NCBI RefSeq assembly: GCF_028714655.1
Contig: NZ_JAQTLY010000008.1
Span: forward strand, 1-64,000
Direction of reading: 5' to 3'
DNA from: Sulfurimonas sp.
Lineage (GTDB): Bacteria > Campylobacterota > Campylobacteria > Campylobacterales > Sulfurimonadaceae
Length of the DNA stretch: 64,000 nt
In this document: one piece after another, positions 42,557 through 52,216 of the stretch
Layout: every line of letters starts with the position of its first letter
How positions within the stretch are numbered: the first letter of the stretch is position 1
Notes under the pieces: generated by a model
Seen by the model: the letters and a program-made list of their open reading frames with translations, nothing else
Told to the model about the DNA's origin: nothing
The model's database searches: none
Program-made: the position numbers and the translations under genes

Positions 42557-45217
42557 TTGAAATACATTATAAGTTCATTACTATTAGCTTCACTGCTTCA
42601 AGTTTTCTTGTGGCTAAATAGCGACAAAAAGTTTATCTCTCCGCCTGATGCTGATAATATTATAGAATCTCTATCTTACGCGCCGTATAAAAAAAGCAAT
42701 AATAAAGAGTTTCTTAGTGATGAGGAGATAGTACAAGACTTAACTCTGCTTAAACAATTTACGAACAAAGTTCGTCTCTATTCTGCCGAAGATTCACAAA
42801 GAGTAATGCCTGCAGTCAAAAAACTTGGAATGCAAGCACATATGGGTCTTTGGCTATCTCCCGTTGCAGAAAATAACGAAAAAGAGATTGCACTGGCAAA
42901 GAGTCTTATAGCAGCTTATCATGAGAATTTGGCATCCGTCATTGTCGGAAATGAGGTATTGCTTCGCGATGATTTATCACCTGAAGATTTAATTGTTTTT
43001 ATTAAAGATTTTAAAGAATTTACTAATAATGTGGTTAAAGCCGATAGAGAATCTAAAGCTAAAGCCGCTAAAGAAGAAATTGCTAAAGAAAAAGATAGAA
43101 AAGCAAGAGCCGCAAAAGAAAAAGCCGCTAAAGAAAAAGCTGCCAAAGAAAAAGAACATAAAATATTGGTTACTACTGCAGAAATTTGGAATATGTGGTT
43201 ATTATATCCGGATTTAGTTCAAGAAGTTGATGTTATCAATATACATATTCTTCCTTATTGGGAAAAAATAAAAGCCGAAAATTTTGAATCGTTTTTTAAA
43301 GAGATATACAAAAAAGTAAATGATGCATATAAAAATAAGCCTATATTCATCGGCGAGTTTGGATGGCCTAGTCAAGGATATAACAATCAAGGTTCCGTAG
43401 CAAGCCCCCAAAATCAAGCAACTATTATTAGAAGATTTTTAGTTTTAGCCAAAGAAGAGGGGTTTAGCTATAACCTTATTGAAGCGTTTGACCAACCTTG
43501 GAAAGGGGTTGACGAGGGTAGCGTAGGGCAATATTGGGGTGTTTTTGATGCAAATCGCCATCAGAAATTTGAGATGCAGGGAGAAGTTCTTGTAGAGCCG
43601 TATTGGTTTACGCAAATGGTAGTAGCTGCATTAATCGGTGCAATTTTTACTTTCTTTGGACTTAGAAATCAACATGTTAATTTCTTGCATGCTATGACTT
43701 ACGGTTTGGCTGCACAAGGTATTTCTTTCGGTATCGTTATGTCTGCCGTCTATCCTTTTGTTCATTATATGAATTTTGGTAAATGGGTTATGTGGGGAAT
43801 GGGCTCAATTCTCATGGTTCCTCTTACATTGATTACATTAGCTAAAGCAAATGAGCTCTTCAAATGTACAATCGGAAGACGACCTCAAAGACTTATTCCG
43901 CTTGATCTTAAATCAAATCATGTACCGTTTGTGAGTATACATGTGCCTGCCTATAAAGAGCAACCCGCTGTTTTAGAAGAGACGCTTATTGCACTGTCAA
44001 AACTTAATTACACAAATTATGAGGTGCTTGTTATTATTAACAATACGCCTGAAGATTACTATAAAGCGCCGATAAAAGCTTTATGCGAAGAACTTGGATC
44101 AAGATTTGTATATCTTGATATAGAGTGCACAGGCTTTAAAGCGGGAGCACTAAACAAAGCGCTTGACTTTACAAGCCCGCAGAGTGAAATTTTAGCAGTT
44201 ATAGATGCCGATTATGTTATTAGTCCAAATTGGCTTATTGATTTGGTGCCTATTTTTGATGATCCGAAAGTGGCGTTGGTTCAAGCTCCACAAGATCACA
44301 GGGACGGCAATGAATCGCTTCTAAAAACTGCAATGAATGCAGAGTATGCAGGTTTCTTTGATATCGGAATGGTTGAACGCAACGAAGAAAATGCTATCGT
44401 TGCTCATGGTACTATGCTTTTAATACGCTTAAGTGCTTTTAACGAGGTAGGTAAATGGAACACAGACACCATAGTTGAAGATAGTGAGCTGGGACTTAGA
44501 CTCTTTGAAGCAGGTTATATGGGACATTATACAAATCGCAGATACGGTTTTGGTCTATTGCCGGATACGATTGAAGCTTTCAAAAATCAGCGACATCGTT
44601 GGGCCTACGGAGCAATACAGATTCTAAAAAAACATTGGCAGCATTTTAAACCATCTTCCGAAACGCTGACGCCTGCTCAAAAGCATCATTTTATCACAGG
44701 ATGGTTTTTTTGGCTCTCTGATGCACTCGGAACGGTTACTTCGATTTTAAATATAATTTGGGTGCCGGTAATTATATTTGTCGGTGTTACAATCCCGACT
44801 ATCGCTCTTACCGTACCGATTTTAACTGCATTTATAGTCAATGTTATTCACTCTTTTGTGCTTTACAGAACAAGGGTTAAGGCAAACTTTTATCACTCAC
44901 TCTTGGGTGCAATTGCGGCTATGAGTCTGCAGCTTACGATTTTTAAAGCAGTATATGACGGATTTGTAAAAGATCGTCTGCCGTTTAAGAGAACGGAAAA
45001 AGGCGGAAATAGTAAGAAGTCTTTAGAAAATCCTATTAAGAACGAAATTATTTTATCTGTACTTCTTTTAGGTTCATTTATAGCGCTTATTATGACGAAT
45101 CATCAAAGGATTGTAGAGGTTTATATCTTTTCTTTAACTCTGTTGGTACAAAGTATCCCATATATTTCGGCTATTATTCTTAGAATGATTGAGATTAGTT
45201 CTTATAAAAAAGCTTAA
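42557..45217 (+). CDS. GH17-GT2 fusion, probable beta-glucan synthase
   Basis: Membrane enzyme of about 886 residues. After an N-terminal helix comes a GH17-type glucanase domain, with acid/base Glu133 (IVGNE) and nucleophile Glu267 (GEFGWPS). Three membrane helices follow, then a GT2 domain (VPAYKEQPAVLEETL, DADYVI, QRHRWAYGA) and more helices. This resembles NdvB-type enzymes that make beta-1,3-linked glucans. The GH17 domain carries a Lys/Ala/Glu-rich insert near residues 170-202 with three AAKEK repeats. TTG 42557 is preferred over TTG 42521 because AGGA lies 7 bases before it. Confidence 0.83.
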   Translation: MKYIISSLLLASLLQVFLWLNSDKKFISPPDADNIIESLSYAPYKKSNNKEFLSDEEIVQDLTLLKQFTNKVRLYSAEDSQRVMPAVKKLGMQAHMGLWLSPVAENNEKEIALAKSLIAAYHENLASVIVGNEVLLRDDLSPEDLIVFIKDFKEFTNNVVKADRESKAKAAKEEIAKEKDRKARAAKEKAAKEKAAKEKEHKILVTTAEIWNMWLLYPDLVQEVDVINIHILPYWEKIKAENFESFFKEIYKKVNDAYKNKPIFIGEFGWPSQGYNNQGSVASPQNQATIIRRFLVLAKEEGFSYNLIEAFDQPWKGVDEGSVGQYWGVFDANRHQKFEMQGEVLVEPYWFTQMVVAALIGAIFTFFGLRNQHVNFLHAMTYGLAAQGISFGIVMSAVYPFVHYMNFGKWVMWGMGSILMVPLTLITLAKANELFKCTIGRRPQRLIPLDLKSNHVPFVSIHVPAYKEQPAVLEETLIALSKLNYTNYEVLVIINNTPEDYYKAPIKALCEELGSRFVYLDIECTGFKAGALNKALDFTSPQSEILAVIDADYVISPNWLIDLVPIFDDPKVALVQAPQDHRDGNESLLKTAMNAEYAGFFDIGMVERNEENAIVAHGTMLLIRLSAFNEVGKWNTDTIVEDSELGLRLFEAGYMGHYTNRRYGFGLLPDTIEAFKNQRHRWAYGAIQILKKHWQHFKPSSETLTPAQKHHFITGWFFWLSDALGTVTSILNIIWVPVIIFVGVTIPTIALTVPILTAFIVNVIHSFVLYRTRVKANFYHSLLGAIAAMSLQLTIFKAVYDGFVKDRLPFKRTEKGGNSKKSLENPIKNEIILSVLLLGSFIALIMTNHQRIVEVYIFSLTLLVQSIPYISAIILRMIEISSYKKA
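43109..43153 (+). repeat. Three 15-bp tandem repeats encoding AAKEK
   Basis: Three in-frame 15-bp units (43109-43123, 43124-43138 and 43139-43153) each encode Ala-Ala-Lys-Glu-Lys. They lie within a longer charged insert in the GH17 domain. Length changes in multiples of five residues by slippage would keep the frame. Confidence 0.85.
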
Positions 45218-45228
45218 ATAGCTTTTTT
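45206..45228. terminator. Bidirectional terminator between glucan synthase and hox genes
   Basis: Arms AAAAAAGCT and AGCTTTTTT enclose TAAAT and overlap the glucan synthase stop codon. A/T runs on both sides allow termination in both directions, which suits the converging genes. Confidence 0.8.
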
Positions 45229-45242
45229 ATGGGGCTTTGTTC

Positions 45243-45656
45243 TTAGTCTAATAAATGCTTTACTGCTATATCCACACACTCTCTATACTTTTTTAGATCC
45301 GTTATCTCATCAAAACTGCTGCTCATCATTGAGTATATAAAAAAATTCGGGTGTCGGTTATATAAACTCTTTAGCATATAGATGATTGTTTTGGGCGAGA
45401 TATGATGGCTTAGATTTAAACCGTTTTGCTCACTCAAAGAACAAGAGAGCGAGTAGTGATTTTTTTCATCGCTACATGTGTCTATAAAGATTATCTCATC
45501 TGCATCAAGCAGTTCTAAAACTATCTCCGGTGTCAGTTGAAAAACGGAAATAAGTTTTGTATCTTTTAGAGAAAATTTTTGCATTTCTTTTATAACGGCT
45601 ACTCCAAAAGCATCTTCGCCTCTTAACTCATTGCCGTATCCAATGATAACTCTCAT
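45243..45656 (-). CDS. hoxW: [NiFe] hydrogenase maturation protease
   Basis: Endopeptidase that removes the C-terminal extension of the hydrogenase large subunit after nickel insertion. The 137-residue protein has the family start GYGNELRGEDAFGVAVI with the nickel-sensing Glu and Asp, and the DADEIIFIDTC segment with the second Asp. It overlaps hoxH by one base. hoxH in turn keeps the cleavable tail. Confidence 0.9.
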   Translation of the reverse strand: MRVIIGYGNELRGEDAFGVAVIKEMQKFSLKDTKLISVFQLTPEIVLELLDADEIIFIDTCSDEKNHYSLSCSLSEQNGLNLSHHISPKTIIYMLKSLYNRHPNFFIYSMMSSSFDEITDLKKYRECVDIAVKHLLD

Positions 45657-47086
45657 TAGTTTCGCTCAATAACTTTAATTATGTTTTTGTTATGATCTCG
45701 CACTTCAATTTTTGATGAGACGATTCCCAGTGCATGTGTAGAACAGCTAAGGCACGGGTCAAAACACCTTATGACGGCTTCGACTCTGTTTAGCGCTCCG
45801 TCTGTGATGTTATTGCCGTCTACAAACGCAAGAGCTGTCTGTTTTACTCCTGCGTTCATAGCAAGGTTGTTGTTTCCTGTCGCTATGATAAGATTTACTG
45901 CGGTTATTACTCCCTCTTTTGTAACATGGTACTCGTGAAAAAGAGTTCCTCTGGGTGCTTCCGAACATCCGACGCCTCTGTTTTTGCTCACCTTTGAAGT
46001 CGCTTTTACGGTTTCGCTCATCGTCTCATCGTCGTTTAAAAGCATTTCTATTTTCTCAATGGCGTAAATTATCTCGATAAGCCTTGCGTAGTGGTAGTAA
46101 AATGAGTTTAAAACGGGTTTGCCGCTGCCGAGTGCTTTGAAATTTTTAAGCTCCTCGTCCGCTAAAGGTGTTCCGCAAGTTGATGTTACATTTAATCTTG
46201 CCAATGCTCCTACTCTATACATTCCCATAGGATAGCCTAAAGGTTTGTAGTAGGGTGATTTTAGGTAGCTGTCTTCTTCTACCGCTTCACCTATAAAATC
46301 CTTATAATTTTGCGGATTAACTCCATCTTCAAGTATGTTTCCATCACTGTCAATAAAGCGTAAAACCCCGTCATAATGCTCAAGCGTTCCATCTTTATTT
46401 ATAAGAGCCATAAAAAGAGAGGAAAATGTCGCAAAGGAGTCTATCTCTTTTTGAAACTTATGAAGATTTTCTTTGAAATATTTAAGTGCGCCTTGTGCGA
46501 TTTTCATAGCATTTGGAATCTCTTTAAGTATTATCTCTTTTTGCGACTCTTCAATACTTTTAGCCGCTCCGCCGGGAGTTATACCTGTTGGATGGATTCT
46601 TTTTCCTCCAAGCTCCTCTATGATTTTTTGCCCGAAAGCTCTTAGCATTATGCCGTCTTTTGCCATTTGAGGGTGCGTCTGCATCATCTTAAAGATATTT
46701 CTTTCCTCTTTTGGCGCGTCAAAACCGTAGATAAAATCGGGGCTGGAGAGATGAAAAAAGTTTAGCGTATGTGACTGGAGTATTTGAGCTAGGTTTATGA
46801 TTTTTCTTATGTTTATACCGGCTTGAGGCGGAGTAACGGCTAAAATCTCATCAATGGCTTTTGTTGAAGCAACAACATGGCTGACGGGACAGATTCCGCA
46901 AGTTCTGGCTGTTATTGCAGGCATTTCTGTATACATTCTGCCCTCGCAAAACTTTTCAAAACCACGGTATTGCGTTACATGTATCTTGGCATCTTCTACT
47001 TTGCCCTCATAATCAAGGTCGATTGTGATTTTTGCATGTCCTTCTATTCTGGTTACGGGGTCGATTATGATTTTTTTATTTTCCAT
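45656..47086 (-). CDS. hoxH: NAD-linked [NiFe] hydrogenase large subunit
   Basis: Catalytic subunit of a cytoplasmic bidirectional hydrogenase (group 3d by gene content). The two Ni-Fe ligand motifs are RTCGICPVSH (Cys63, Cys66) and DPCLSCSTH (Cys445, Cys448). About 25 residues follow His451 and should be cut off by the protease encoded next. It lies 2 bases after hoxY. Confidence 0.95.
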   Translation of the reverse strand: MENKKIIIDPVTRIEGHAKITIDLDYEGKVEDAKIHVTQYRGFEKFCEGRMYTEMPAITARTCGICPVSHVVASTKAIDEILAVTPPQAGINIRKIINLAQILQSHTLNFFHLSSPDFIYGFDAPKEERNIFKMMQTHPQMAKDGIMLRAFGQKIIEELGGKRIHPTGITPGGAAKSIEESQKEIILKEIPNAMKIAQGALKYFKENLHKFQKEIDSFATFSSLFMALINKDGTLEHYDGVLRFIDSDGNILEDGVNPQNYKDFIGEAVEEDSYLKSPYYKPLGYPMGMYRVGALARLNVTSTCGTPLADEELKNFKALGSGKPVLNSFYYHYARLIEIIYAIEKIEMLLNDDETMSETVKATSKVSKNRGVGCSEAPRGTLFHEYHVTKEGVITAVNLIIATGNNNLAMNAGVKQTALAFVDGNNITDGALNRVEAVIRCFDPCLSCSTHALGIVSSKIEVRDHNKNIIKVIERN

Positions 47087-47088
47087 AA

Positions 47089-47640
47089 TTATTTTCCAAA
47101 TCTTGTATATTCATATATATTTATCTCTCTGCCTTCAATGAGTGCTTTTAACATCTCGTAAATAGCATTGTACGGAGCAGGGCAGCCGGGGAGAAAGTAG
47201 TCGACTTTTACGACTTCATGCAGAGGCAAGACTTTATCCAGCAGTTTTGGAACGATCTTTGATGGGTACGCATTGCTCTCATTTATATCTGCCAAATCAA
47301 AATAACCTTTTTGCAAAACCCCGTCGCTTCCGAATAGGTTTTTCATAGCCGAAATATTTCCAGTAATCGCGCAATCTCCAAGGGCGAGTATGAGCTTTGA
47401 GTTCTCTCTTATCTTTTTTATCATAGCTATATCGTGATCCGTACTGAGCGCACCCTCAACTATGGTCAAATCAACATCTGAGGGAAACTCTTTTGCATCG
47501 ACATAAGGACTATAAACGACATCGACATACTGGGCAATCTCGATAAGTTTTTCATCCATATCTAGTATAGACATATGGCATCCGGAACATCCATCAAGCC
47601 AAATGGTAGCAAGCCTTATTTTTTTTGGAGAATTTTCCAT
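47089..47640 (-). CDS. hoxY: NAD-linked [NiFe] hydrogenase small subunit
   Basis: Iron-sulfur subunit that carries electrons from HoxH to the HoxEFU diaphorase. The 183-residue protein has WLDGCSGCHMS (Cys18, Cys21), a later LALGDCAITGN and the LPGCPAPYN motif, the four ligands of the proximal [4Fe-4S] cluster. GAGG lies before its ATG. hoxU would normally be just upstream but is 10 kb away. Confidence 0.94.
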   Translation of the reverse strand: MENSPKKIRLATIWLDGCSGCHMSILDMDEKLIEIAQYVDVVYSPYVDAKEFPSDVDLTIVEGALSTDHDIAMIKKIRENSKLILALGDCAITGNISAMKNLFGSDGVLQKGYFDLADINESNAYPSKIVPKLLDKVLPLHEVVKVDYFLPGCPAPYNAIYEMLKALIEGREINIYEYTRFGK

Positions 47641-47682
47641 CTGTTTTACCTCTGTTGTAAAGAGAATAGTATAACAAACTTT

Positions 47683-50268
47683 CTACAAAATTAACTCTGC
47701 AAACCTCTCTCTAAATTCACTCTCGTTTGCATGGTTATAAAAAGGAAGCCCAAAAAGTTTATAGCATCCGTTTTCATAAAGTTTAAGCCTATTTTCGTTT
47801 ATGTCTTCTAGCACTAAACTATTTTGAGCAGTGAGCTTTGTAATATCCTCCAAAAATTCATTTTTCCATTTTTCTGAAGAGTTTTCAAACCCTTCTTTTG
47901 CGTCTTTTGTCCAGTCGCCCTTTGGCTCGCAAAAAATCTGATGATAGCAGTCATTTTCATCTTTTAAAAGCAGTACAAAATCAGGCTCAAACCTCGCCCC
48001 GTCTCGTAGCTTGTCAAAACTGTAAATCTCAAATGCTTTTTCGTTTCGTATAAGTTTTACGGTTTTATATTTTGTTTTTAATTCATCTGATACTTTTAGT
48101 ATAAAGTCTGTAAAATGTCTCTCTTCGCTCGTCCCGCCGTGTGCTTCAAAAACATACCAATCATCTATGACATCGATTCTGCTATCACTCTCTTTTAATT
48201 TTATAGTTTTTTTAGCAGGTATTTTTGAGCTGATTCGTACAGGGTAAAATTCACGGCTTCCGATATGTTCTTTTGCATTTTTTACTATCTTGCTCTCTAT
48301 ATCGCGCAAGAGTTCAAGGATAAATTTTATCTTTACCTCAGTATTAAGCTCAAACTCTTTTGTAGTGTAAAAAGCAAACTCCACACATCCAAGATAGTCA
48401 TCGCTTGCTATAAACTCGCTTATGCTTGTAAGATTTATAAAATAGTTCTTTAGGCTCTCAAAGTAAAAGAACGGCTTTTTATTTATTGCAACCCGCACCA
48501 AATTTTTATCAATCTCTTTGATTTTAAATTTTGCTATTTTGCTAAAGTTTACCTCTGTTATTTCCTCATCAAACACTTTTAGCTCGTGTGTCGTGTTGTC
48601 AATATATCTTTTTTGCGTTTTATAAGAGTTACCGACATAGTCACTAATACCTTTTATTATACCTTTGTCTTGAGATACTTTTCTATTTACGAAAACTACA
48701 CCGTTTTTGTAAAACTCATCTTCTAAAAAGCTCTGCTTTAACTTTAGCTCAACGGTTTTAGGCTCATCACCCTCATCATCAAGAAGCCCGATTTTTCTAA
48801 GCTCTTTTGTAAGAGATGCTATATAATCACTCTGATTTACACTATAAAAGTGCATCTCCTCTAAAACTCTTAAAGGATGTTCAAACTCTTTGTCAAACTT
48901 TCTTTTATATCTGTCTTCATCTTTATATGCAAAAGGAAAGTATCTTGCTCCTCTCCCGATAAGCTGCGCTTCGCTGATAGTACTTTTTGTATTTTTTTGC
49001 ATCTCATCAAGTTTTACAATATCAAAGAGATTTAAAACATCCCAACCTTCATTTAAAATATTTACCTCAAAAATAGCTCTGATTCTATTTTTGGCATCTT
49101 CAAGAGAGTTGAGATATGCTAGTTTTTCCTCTTTATCTTTTACCTTTGAGTGGATAACCAAACAGTTTGATTTTTCAAAAGCGTATTTGATATTTTGCAC
49201 AAAAACTTTTTTATCGCTCACTATTTTTTCTAGCTCTTTTATGGCTTTTATCTCTGAAATTTTAAAAATTTCATCAATATCTTTTATGCACAAATCCTCT
49301 ATTAGTTTTACAAACACATCAAACACCGCATCGATATTTTGGGTATTTTTTACGGTTTTAAATAAAATGATTGGCTTTATGCTCAAGTTTAACTCTTTTT
49401 GCGCCACAAGTCGTCTGTATTCGCTTACCATTACCGCCGATAAAATCCGTTTTTTATCATCTAGGTTATCGCTTATAAGTTTGATATCTTTGGAGTATCT
49501 ATCCTCTTTAAACTTTACAAGCGGATAGTCGGCGATGATTTTATCTCTGTATTTTGCGCCTATCTTTTTATCTTCCAAATCTTGTGTTGCCGTAAACTCC
49601 AGCAAAACATTCTCTTTGTTTGTATTTAAAAGATTTTTTGTAGTCTGTTCCCAGTTTTGCTCTGTATCTTTTTCGGTTTTAGTATTTGCGTTTAAGTGGT
49701 GTGCCTCATCCGCTATGAGTACAAGCTTTTTATCTTTAAAGTCGGCGTATGTGATGGAGTTCTCTTTTACGGTAGTCTCCAAATCGCTATGCAGTTTGTT
49801 TATGGTCGTAAAGAGGATATTTATATCATCATTTTTTGAACTCTCAAATGTATCGTCTATGAGGTTGATGCTTACTTCTTTATTGTTTATGAGGATTTTT
49901 TCTTTAAAGAGATACTTTGACGAGTATCTATCCGCAAGATTTGCTTTTGTTTTTGTGATGATGTTGTTGGTGTTTACAAAAAAGATAAAATCTCTATAGC
50001 CTCTCTCATAAAGGTACAAAATAGAAGCGGCGATAATGTTCGTTTTTCCGCTTCCCGTTGCCATGTGAAAAAGTAGGTGTTTGCTTGGGATATCTTTATG
50101 CTTTTTGCTTGTCATGTAAAAGATAAAATTTTCAAGCGCGCTGATTTGATACTCACGAAGCGGCTGTTTTATGTTGTCCGTTATGCTTTTTGGGATATCT
50201 GGTTTTTCTACATACTCAAAAGCACTCTCGATACTTTGATATAAAAGATTATTCATCACAAAGTCCAT
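47683..50268 (-). CDS. res: Type III restriction endonuclease Res subunit
   Basis: DNA helicase-nuclease that cuts unmodified DNA together with the Mod subunit. The 861-residue protein has Walker A ATGSGKT at residues 70-76, the DEAH box at 187-190, a helicase C-terminal motif (QLIGRGARYFPF), and a C-terminal PD-ExK nuclease core (EPDFVLLL, then FCEPKGDW). It overlaps mod by 20 bases. An in-frame ATG at 50256 is an alternative start. Confidence 0.94.
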   Translation of the reverse strand: MDFVMNNLLYQSIESAFEYVEKPDIPKSITDNIKQPLREYQISALENFIFYMTSKKHKDIPSKHLLFHMATGSGKTNIIAASILYLYERGYRDFIFFVNTNNIITKTKANLADRYSSKYLFKEKILINNKEVSINLIDDTFESSKNDDINILFTTINKLHSDLETTVKENSITYADFKDKKLVLIADEAHHLNANTKTEKDTEQNWEQTTKNLLNTNKENVLLEFTATQDLEDKKIGAKYRDKIIADYPLVKFKEDRYSKDIKLISDNLDDKKRILSAVMVSEYRRLVAQKELNLSIKPIILFKTVKNTQNIDAVFDVFVKLIEDLCIKDIDEIFKISEIKAIKELEKIVSDKKVFVQNIKYAFEKSNCLVIHSKVKDKEEKLAYLNSLEDAKNRIRAIFEVNILNEGWDVLNLFDIVKLDEMQKNTKSTISEAQLIGRGARYFPFAYKDEDRYKRKFDKEFEHPLRVLEEMHFYSVNQSDYIASLTKELRKIGLLDDEGDEPKTVELKLKQSFLEDEFYKNGVVFVNRKVSQDKGIIKGISDYVGNSYKTQKRYIDNTTHELKVFDEEITEVNFSKIAKFKIKEIDKNLVRVAINKKPFFYFESLKNYFINLTSISEFIASDDYLGCVEFAFYTTKEFELNTEVKIKFILELLRDIESKIVKNAKEHIGSREFYPVRISSKIPAKKTIKLKESDSRIDVIDDWYVFEAHGGTSEERHFTDFILKVSDELKTKYKTVKLIRNEKAFEIYSFDKLRDGARFEPDFVLLLKDENDCYHQIFCEPKGDWTKDAKEGFENSSEKWKNEFLEDITKLTAQNSLVLEDINENRLKLYENGCYKLFGLPFYNHANESEFRERFAELIL

Positions 50269-52060
50269 AAAATCGTTTGTTAATTTTTATCTCTTCTTCC
50301 AAAATACCATACTCCGCATCTTCTATCTCTGCAAACGGTAGATAGTGCATATTTTTATTTAGCTTTCCAATCTCTGCATCTTTAAAAGTCTCGATTTGTT
50401 TAAGTTCAGCGTAGATAAAACTGCCGCCGCCGCTCCAATTTAGAGCTTTACTAATCCCGCCTTGTTCGCCCTCTATCACTTTTTTTAGTCTCTCAACTGC
50501 GATATCTTCGATGTAATCCATCTGCTCTATACCGATGTAGCGGCGGTTCATTTTATGAGCTACCGCACATGTTGTACCGCTTCCTAAGTGATAGTCAAGA
50601 ATGATGTCGCTACTTTTTGTAAATAACTTAATCAAAAAAGCTATTAATTCTTCAGGCTTTTTCCCATTCCTGAAATCAACATCACCCTCACTGGCAACAT
50701 TGTTGTACTCTCTTTCAAAGTTGTAAAAATTAGGATATGGCTTCATTGTAACATCAGACGATGTTGGTTTCCCTTGGTAATATGAGCCATTTTTATTACC
50801 TTGTGCAGGCGAATGAAAATATCTAAAGTCATAAATATCATCACCCATATTTGGAACTTTAAACAATGTTTTAGCTGGATATTTATTTTGGATTGGTTCG
50901 AGATATTTGACATAAAATCTACCACTGCTATTTTTTTCTCTTAATGAACCACGCACACTAATTGTCTTCAGAGAAGTAGAATTCGGTGAGCCTTTAATTT
51001 CTTCGTATTTGTCTGGCAAATATATTTCAACTTGCTTTTCTCCACAAGAAATTATTTCTGGAATACCCTTAGTGACAATATTATAAACATACTCACCATC
51101 TTCCTTTGCCTCAATCTTTCTTGGAAATTTATATTTTTTATCCTTGCTATATAACAATATATATTCTATAACATCATTAAATTCTTTATCGCCAGTAAGT
51201 ACTCTATTCGGATGTCTAACTTGAATATTAAATGTACACAACCCACATTGAGTAGTAAAAAGTTCATCCATTAATACTTTTAAATATGCATATTCGTGAA
51301 AACTACAATGAACAGCTATTACTCCATCTTCTCGAAGTAAATTTTTTGCTATCTCTAATCTATTTTTCATAAATGTCAACCAAGTTGCGTGATTAAATGA
51401 ATCGTTATAACCAAAGCTATCACTTCCAGTGTTATACGGCGGGTCAATGTAGATGAGTTTTACTTTTCCTGCATATTTTTTCTTTAGACTATGAAGGGCT
51501 ATAAGATTGTTTCCTTTTATGATTAGGTTGTCATTTTCGGTTATTTCTAATGGAGTAGATTGCTTCACTTCGCTCGCAATGACGGAGAAATTTTTTATAT
51601 TTGTCAATGCTTTTGGCTCAAAAAGTCTGTCAATCTCATCACGGCTTAGTATTTCGTTATAAAAAACTTCATTTTTTTTATCGTTGTCTCTGTTTTGTCC
51701 GCCCTCTAAGATGCAATCTTTATGAGGCCATGCAAGCACGACATCATCAAATTTTTTTATAAAACTGTCTTTTTTTATAAGTCCGATTTTGTTTGTATAG
51801 CTTGTGTAGGAGTTTTTAGAAAACTCATTCATGGTAAAAAACTCTATAAGCTTGTTTTGATTGAGAACGAAAATATCTTCGACTTTTGTAAAAAACTGCT
51901 CTTTTGCTTTTTCATTGCTTAAAAGTAATTTTACTAAATCAATGTCAATATTTTCTATCGCCTCAAGTACGCTAAGCACAAAAATATTTCCATCCTTATC
52001 GCAAAATTTTTCACTCTTTTTTAGCAGTTCTTGCATATGTTGGATTATTTTTAAAGACAT
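50249..52060 (-). CDS. mod: Type III DNA methyltransferase Mod subunit
   Basis: Adenine N6-methyltransferase that sets the target of the restriction system. The 603-residue protein has the beta-class order: catalytic DPPYNTGSD (206-214) first and the SAM-binding HLGSGTT near residue 510. Residues 160-169 (VIASEVKQST) come from a palindromic repeat inserted in frame just before the catalytic domain. The central region, about 270-470, is the expected variable target recognition domain. Confidence 0.94.
   Translation of the reverse strand: MSLKIIQHMQELLKKSEKFCDKDGNIFVLSVLEAIENIDIDLVKLLLSNEKAKEQFFTKVEDIFVLNQNKLIEFFTMNEFSKNSYTSYTNKIGLIKKDSFIKKFDDVVLAWPHKDCILEGGQNRDNDKKNEVFYNEILSRDEIDRLFEPKALTNIKNFSVIASEVKQSTPLEITENDNLIIKGNNLIALHSLKKKYAGKVKLIYIDPPYNTGSDSFGYNDSFNHATWLTFMKNRLEIAKNLLREDGVIAVHCSFHEYAYLKVLMDELFTTQCGLCTFNIQVRHPNRVLTGDKEFNDVIEYILLYSKDKKYKFPRKIEAKEDGEYVYNIVTKGIPEIISCGEKQVEIYLPDKYEEIKGSPNSTSLKTISVRGSLREKNSSGRFYVKYLEPIQNKYPAKTLFKVPNMGDDIYDFRYFHSPAQGNKNGSYYQGKPTSSDVTMKPYPNFYNFEREYNNVASEGDVDFRNGKKPEELIAFLIKLFTKSSDIILDYHLGSGTTCAVAHKMNRRYIGIEQMDYIEDIAVERLKKVIEGEQGGISKALNWSGGGSFIYAELKQIETFKDAEIGKLNKNMHYLPFAEIEDAEYGILEEEIKINKRFYGLCDE
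51558..51587 (-). repeat. Palindromic intergenic repeat embedded in mod
   Basis: The segment contains arms ATTGC (51559-51563) and GCAAT (51576-51580) around a TTCACTTCGCTC loop, followed by GACGGAG. This string closely resembles a dispersed repeat seen between genes in many bacteria. Here it is translated as VIASEVKQST without breaking the frame. Confidence 0.7.
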
Positions 52061-52065
52061 ATTTT

Positions 52066-52152
52066 CCCTCTTTTTACTTTTAAAAAAGTAAATGATACCT
52101 ATATAAAATTAAAAGAGAGGGATATTTTCTCTTATTTTTTTAAAAAAGAGGG
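52066..52152. promoter_or_regulatory. Repeated CCCTCTTTT motifs between mod and the HTH gene
   Basis: The divergent gap has CCCTCTTTTT (52066-52075) and two reversed copies, AAAAGAGAGGG (52111-52121) and AAAAAAGAGGG (52142-52152), plus a near-palindrome ACTTTT-AA-AAAAGT (52076-52089). These are candidate operators for the small HTH protein encoded at 52217. Confidence 0.5.
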
Positions 52153-52216
52153 TTATTTGGGCTTGTTGTAACATCAAGGGAAGTTTTGTAATTTTTGCTT
52201 AAAAAAGGTAAAAATA

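Noticed and set aside
47641-47682. A fourth copy of the 23-bp repeat at the hoxY edge of the island
   Set aside because: I looked for it as a matching island boundary, but the 42 bases between res and hoxY contain no similar sequence, so simple att-type flanking is not supported.
48890-49999. Long plus-strand open frames opposite res (212 and 154 codons)
   Set aside because: They are antisense shadows of the well-supported Res protein, with low-complexity Ser/Phe/Leu content and no ribosome binding sites.
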